The translations under genes were made by a program, and so were the position numbers. Below the pieces are notes generated by a model. The model saw only the letters and a program-made list of their open reading frames with translations. It did no database searches and was not told the origin of the DNA. From NCBI GenBank assembly GCA_034664125.1, contig JAXDIG010000014.1, positions 21,095 to 85,094 on the forward strand: a stretch of DNA of 64,000 nt. Direction: 5' to 3'. Positions 62,734 to 64,000 of the stretch are shown here, piece by piece (position 1 is the stretch's first letter; each line of letters starts with the position of its first letter). The stretch is from JACVRW01 sp034664125. Lineage in GTDB: Bacteria > Actinomycetota > Thermoleophilia > Solirubrobacterales > Thermoleophilaceae.

Positions 62734-62741
62734 ACGCGAGG

Positions 62742-63056
62742 TCAGTGTGAGAGGCTCAAACCGATGACGCCGCCGATCGCGATCGCCATGAAGACGAACT
62801 TCGTCGCGTCCGCGGACTCGCCGAGAGCGACCATCCCAACGACCGCGGTGCCGGTGGCCCCCACTCCCGTCCAGATCGCGTAGGAGGTGCCGATCGGCAG
62901 CTCCTTCACGGCCAGCGTGAGCAGCGCGAGGCTCGTGCTGCCGAAGACCAGCACGCCGAGGCTCGGCCGCCACTCGGTGAAGCCCTTCGCCAGCTTCATG
63001 CAGAAGGCGAACCCGATCTCGGCGACGCCGGCCAGGAAGAGAAGCGCCCAGGCCAA
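62742..63056 (-). CDS. SugE/Gdx-type small multidrug resistance exporter
   Basis: The 104-residue protein has four TM helices and the essential Glu of SMR proteins near residue 13 (LFLAGVAEIGFAFCMKL). KELPIGTSYAIWTGVGATGTAVVGM matches the SugE/Gdx group, which exports guanidinium or quaternary ammonium. No guanidine riboswitch is visible upstream (the 234 bp to 63,290 hold nothing I can name). Confidence 0.87.
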   Translation of the reverse strand: MAWALLFLAGVAEIGFAFCMKLAKGFTEWRPSLGVLVFGSTSLALLTLAVKELPIGTSYAIWTGVGATGTAVVGMVALGESADATKFVFMAIAIGGVIGLSLSH

Positions 63057-63290
63057 GCTCAGTGCCTCCCTGCCGTCGGCTCACATCGCGCTTCGGCCTC
63101 CATCCTCCAGACGAGCGCGCCGGTTACGCGGCTCGCCTCTCCGGATCCGAGGAAGGCTGTAGAGCAGCCGCCTCGTCCGCTTTGGCGACGCAGCGCGCCG
63201 GAATCCTGGTCGCGATGAACTCTGTCACCGACGGCCGCATTCCGCTCGGCGGCCAGGCGGTCCCAGCCGCCCGCGCTCATGGACGCGCCG

Positions 63291-64000
63291 TCAGGCCGAC
63301 GCCGTGGCGCGTTCGAGCTCCGGGACGACGGCCTCCCCGAGCAGGCGGATCGAGCGCATGTTGTGATCGTGCCCGAAGCCGTCGATGCGCAGGACGGCCT
63401 CGTCGACGCCGAACTCCTCGAGCCGGCGCAGCCAGCCGAGGAAGTCCTCGGGCGTACCGACCATCACCGAGGGCGTGTGCGCCTTGAGGTACTCCATGTC
63501 CTCGCCGTGGCTCTCGAGCTCGTCGGTCATCTCGCGCATGTACTTGTAGCCGGGAAGGTTCTCCGGCATGCGGCGGTACAGCTCCACGGCGGCCTTGACG
63601 TAGTCGAACGTCAGCTGCCGTGCCACGTCCTCCGCCTCCTCGCGCGTCTCGGCGCAGAAGGCGGTCGCGACGTAGAACCCCACGTAGTCGTGCACGAACG
63701 CCGCAACCGGCTCGGCCGATCCGATCGTCTCCCTGTACAGGCTCACCTGGGTCTCGGCGTAGTCCCAGCCGAGGTAGTTGTCCCAGCTGATCATCCCGAG
63801 GCCCTTCTTGGCCGCGATGACCGGCGTGTCCTTGCCCGTGGCGATCACCGATATCGGGGGGTGCGGCTTCTGAAGCGGCATCGGCACCAGGGAGCGCGGG
63901 GGGATCTTCCAGAACCGGCCGTCGTACTCGAACGGGTCGTCCTGCCACGCGCGCGCGATGATCTCGAGCGACTCCGCCCACTGCTCGCGAGTCGACTCCG
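63291..64000 (-). CDS. LLM-class flavin-dependent monooxygenase, 5' end cut by window
   Basis: The partial protein of about 236 residues continues past the window end. It reads WAESLEIIARAWQDDPFEYDGRFWKIPPR at the left edge, then LGMISWDNYLGWDYAETQ and FYVATAFCAETREEAEDVARQ. It is a paralogue of the enzyme at 61,252 (shared NYLGWD, SAEPV, CAETR), so the two probably act on related substrates. Confidence 0.85.
   Translation of the reverse strand, partial: ESTREQWAESLEIIARAWQDDPFEYDGRFWKIPPRSLVPMPLQKPHPPISVIATGKDTPVIAAKKGLGMISWDNYLGWDYAETQVSLYRETIGSAEPVAAFVHDYVGFYVATAFCAETREEAEDVARQLTFDYVKAAVELYRRMPENLPGYKYMREMTDELESHGEDMEYLKAHTPSVMVGTPEDFLGWLRRLEEFGVDEAVLRIDGFGHDHNMRSIRLLGEAVVPELERATASA

Overview
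The window is high-GC actinobacterial chromosome. The gene mix suggests the class Thermoleophilia (Solirubrobacterales-like): a cslA-glxA-GH6 glycan locus, two Ku genes, a c-di-AMP riboswitch on an Rpf-like gene, LLM-class flavoenzymes and a cyclic 2,3-diphosphoglycerate pathway. This placement is an inference; there is no rRNA or other phylogenetic marker here beyond one tRNA-Glu.

Layout. 1-3.6 kb: a Tat-exported protein, a GH5-like glycosidase, a small unknown protein and a delta-60 repeat protein. 3.7-9.4 kb: a cslA-glxA operon (glycan synthase plus copper-radical oxidase) with a small secreted protein, and a divergent GH6 glucanase. 9.4-15.4 kb: cupin, GST, tandem Ku genes, a PLP dehydratase, oligoendopeptidase and a methyltransferase. 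15.5-17.7 kb: an M20 peptidase and an Rpf-like muralytic protein under a ydaO-type (c-di-AMP) riboswitch. 18-21.9 kb: an operon of a degenerate SDR, beta-phosphoglucomutase and a GH65 disaccharide phosphorylase. 22-28.9 kb: lon, osmC, rpiA, an ECF sigma factor with a membrane partner, CpaB-like protein, a minimal histidine kinase and the 3' half of a response regulator.

28,887-42,303 is a 13.4-kb transposon. It has 18-bp perfect terminal inverted repeats and 4-bp AGCA target duplications, and it sits inside the response-regulator gene: the receiver domain lies at 42.3-42.7 kb and the winged-helix domain at 28.5-28.9 kb. Near its right end it encodes a DDE transposase divergent from an ArsR-type regulator with a palindrome between them. 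The cargo is about 18 compact genes: an OLD-family ATPase/TOPRIM nuclease, a Cas2-like small protein, a PD-(D/E)XK-like nuclease, three XRE-type regulators, an IclR regulator, two paralogous winged-helix proteins, a membrane protein, a Tat lipoprotein and several unknowns. It looks like a mobile, possibly anti-phage, island.

42.7-56.4 kb returns to core-type genes: tyrosinase coupled to a 54-residue membrane peptide, a Rho paralogue without the Walker A lysine, 2-phosphoglycerate kinase plus cyclic 2,3-diphosphoglycerate synthetase, then a tightly overlapped operon (nitroreductase, glpD, folP, phosphoesterase), and an SDR, methyltransferase, hydrolase, FMN-binding protein and lipoprotein. 56.4-59.4 kb is a decayed integration hotspot at tRNA-Glu(CTC): a 21-bp att direct repeat bounds a 2.3-kb remnant (HNH nuclease, small proteins, excisionase-like protein, broken tyrosine integrase), and a second broken integrase follows. 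59.6-64 kb holds an MFS transporter, a Rid-family protein, an LLM monooxygenase, an EthD-domain protein, an SMR exporter and a second LLM monooxygenase cut by the window edge.

Genome style: operons are joined by ATGA/GTGA overlaps, and at least seven convergent gene pairs share a 4-nt stop overlap, usually CTAG.
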